Assembly (NCBI GenBank): GCA_946800325.1 | Contig: OX326960.1 | Span: 23,613,150 to 23,677,149, forward strand | Source: Luzula sylvatica | Lineage: Eukaryota > Streptophyta > Magnoliopsida > Poales > Juncaceae | Length of the DNA: 64,000 bases | Direction of reading: 5' to 3' | Part shown: positions 63,120-64,000 of the stretch, piece by piece | Layout of the letters: every line of letters starts with the position of its first letter | Position numbering within the stretch: the first letter of the stretch is position 1 | Position numbers and translations under genes: made by a program | Notes under the pieces: generated by a model | The model's input: only the letters and a program-made list of their open reading frames with translations | The model's database searches: none | What the model was told of the DNA's origin: nothing

Positions 63120-63861
63120 CTCTTTCCCATTTAAATATGAAAAATAGAAGGGTCTTACAAAATTATAACACCATGAAATATCTTTATAGGGGATAATTGA
63201 AAATGAAACCTTGTTTGTAAGGGGGCTTTGGAGTTTCCAAAAATTATTGGATTTTTTTAAAAAAAAAAAAAAAATAGGGGGTTATTTGAAAATTTTCATT
63301 TATTAAATACATTGAAACTATAGAGATCACATATTTGTCAATGTGTGATTAATTAGTATGGCTAACTAACTGTACCTAAAATGACATGCGAACTAATAGT
63401 ATGACAACTAAAACTAATAATGTGGTTATCGTACAATGACGTGCCTATCTTCTTATACGTATAACTAAAGGTAAATTATTATTAAGCACACATGGTGCAA
63501 AATGGATGATCAATTGAACATCTACATCATATTAACAGTTTAGAATCCTATACATGTATTATATTTGGATTAATTGTGAAAATCACGTCTTGCATGTCAT
63601 ATCATCTTTTATATAACAATATACAACAAATTAAAACATAAAATTCATTAAAAAAAAACGAGTACAAAAATTCATAAAAATAATTATGTAAAAAAAAAAG
63701 CAATTCGGCATGTAATCTTTTATGGGTATAAAATTTCAAAAAGAATCCGTTTTCAAAAAATATTTCAAACTAACTCAAACCGGGTTTTAACCCGGAGCTA
63801 CCTAATTTATTAAACAAGATCAATTAATTAGTTTAATAACAATAATCAATCAGACAAATAT
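63120..63861. other. Duplicated stretch with left arm of the inverted-repeat element
   Basis: Matches 11352-12065. From about 63700 it is the left arm of the long inverted-repeat element, cut by the CACTA insertion at 63862. Confidence 0.6.
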
Positions 63862-64000
63862 CACTACTAGAAACATCACTTTCACCGGGGGTACGATACC
63901 GCCGCTGAAAGTCCAAAAACCGCCACTGATACTATCAACGGCGGTCAACCGCCACTGATATCCGGACGCTGAAAATAAATTTCAGTGGCGGTACAGCCGC
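63862..64000. mobile_element. CACTA transposon end (runs off the window)
   Basis: Begins CACTACTAGAAACATCAC, a plant CACTA (En/Spm) tip, followed by subterminal repeats such as ACCGCCACTGATA and CAACGGCGGTCAACCGCC. The left arm continues without it (CAGACAAATTTTTTAAG near 12060). Transposase and the second end lie outside. Confidence 0.8.

Larger units (their letters stand above)
53188..63861. repeat. Right arm of the segmental duplication
   Basis: Collinear with about 1599-12060: GRP leader, MITE, AT-rich element, copia relic, 3' flank module, MITE, GRP, MITE, Helitron empty site, LTR-like leader, (CT)n, hAT element, inverted-repeat arm. Differences are mostly single bases, microsatellite length and the transposon insertions listed separately. 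The same strand order in both arms makes it a direct repeat with about 41 kb between. Confidence 0.85.

Overview
The window is nuclear DNA of a flowering plant, most likely a eudicot. The evidence is AT-rich non-coding DNA dense in plant transposon families (Ty3/gypsy with a tRNA-Asp primer site, Ty1/copia, hAT, Mutator, CACTA, Helitron, LINE), GT-AG introns, and fragments of plant genes (ELM1-like, EDR1-domain kinase, RpoT phage-type RNA polymerase). No rRNA, tRNA or CRISPR array was recognised. I cannot name the species.

The only genes that look intact are small secreted glycine-rich proteins (GRPs), all on the minus strand: three close paralogues at 1026-1598, 5655-6173 and 58217-58729, a more distant relative at 29192-29497, and a fourth close paralogue cut off by a copia element at 53035-53187. 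Each intact one is a single exon with a signal peptide, a short charged linker, a (Gly)nX tail and a TATA box about 60-75 bp upstream.

Large-scale structure: the left arm (about 1.5-12.06 kb) and the right arm (about 53.05-63.86 kb) are two copies of one segment, itself built from tandem GRP units (3' flank module, GRP, MITEs, AT-rich elements). Comparing the arms dates insertions and gives exact ends: a Mutator MITE (6722-7152) and a Helitron (7777-8718) are only on the left; an hAT-like element (56370-57327), a nested hAT MITE (62183-62800) and a CACTA end (63862 onward) are only on the right.

The middle (12-53 kb) is transposon-on-transposon. 11.9-18.9 kb: a long inverted-repeat element, CACTA ends, a 5'-truncated LINE with RNase H, and a Helitron nested in an AT-rich element. 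19.03-20.51 kb: a solo LTR carrying 18 copies of a palindrome. 20.59-26.00 kb: a Mutator-type element with long terminal inverted repeats holding convergent fragments of an ELM1-like and an EDR1-domain gene (Pack-MULE). 26.07-27.82 kb: a second terminal-inverted-repeat element holding an RpoT fragment. 30.35-39.21 kb: a non-autonomous LTR element (LARD) with one 419-codon ORF of unknown function and no pol, arranged LTR-internal-LTR-partial internal. 39.2-40.3 kb: copia 3' end. 40.3-46.4 kb: a decayed Athila-like gypsy element with gag, protease, reverse transcriptase, RNase H, part of integrase, primer site and 5' LTR. 46.4-53.0 kb: two copia remnants flanking an unrecognised intron-containing gene fragment.

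The most notable points are the arrays of the palindrome TCCGTTGCAACGGA in two apparently unrelated LTRs (18 and 12 sites, mostly paired), the double gene capture in the Pack-MULE-like element, the single-ORF LARD, and the GRP array reshaped by duplication and insertion. All calls are by eye from the sequence; no database search was run.
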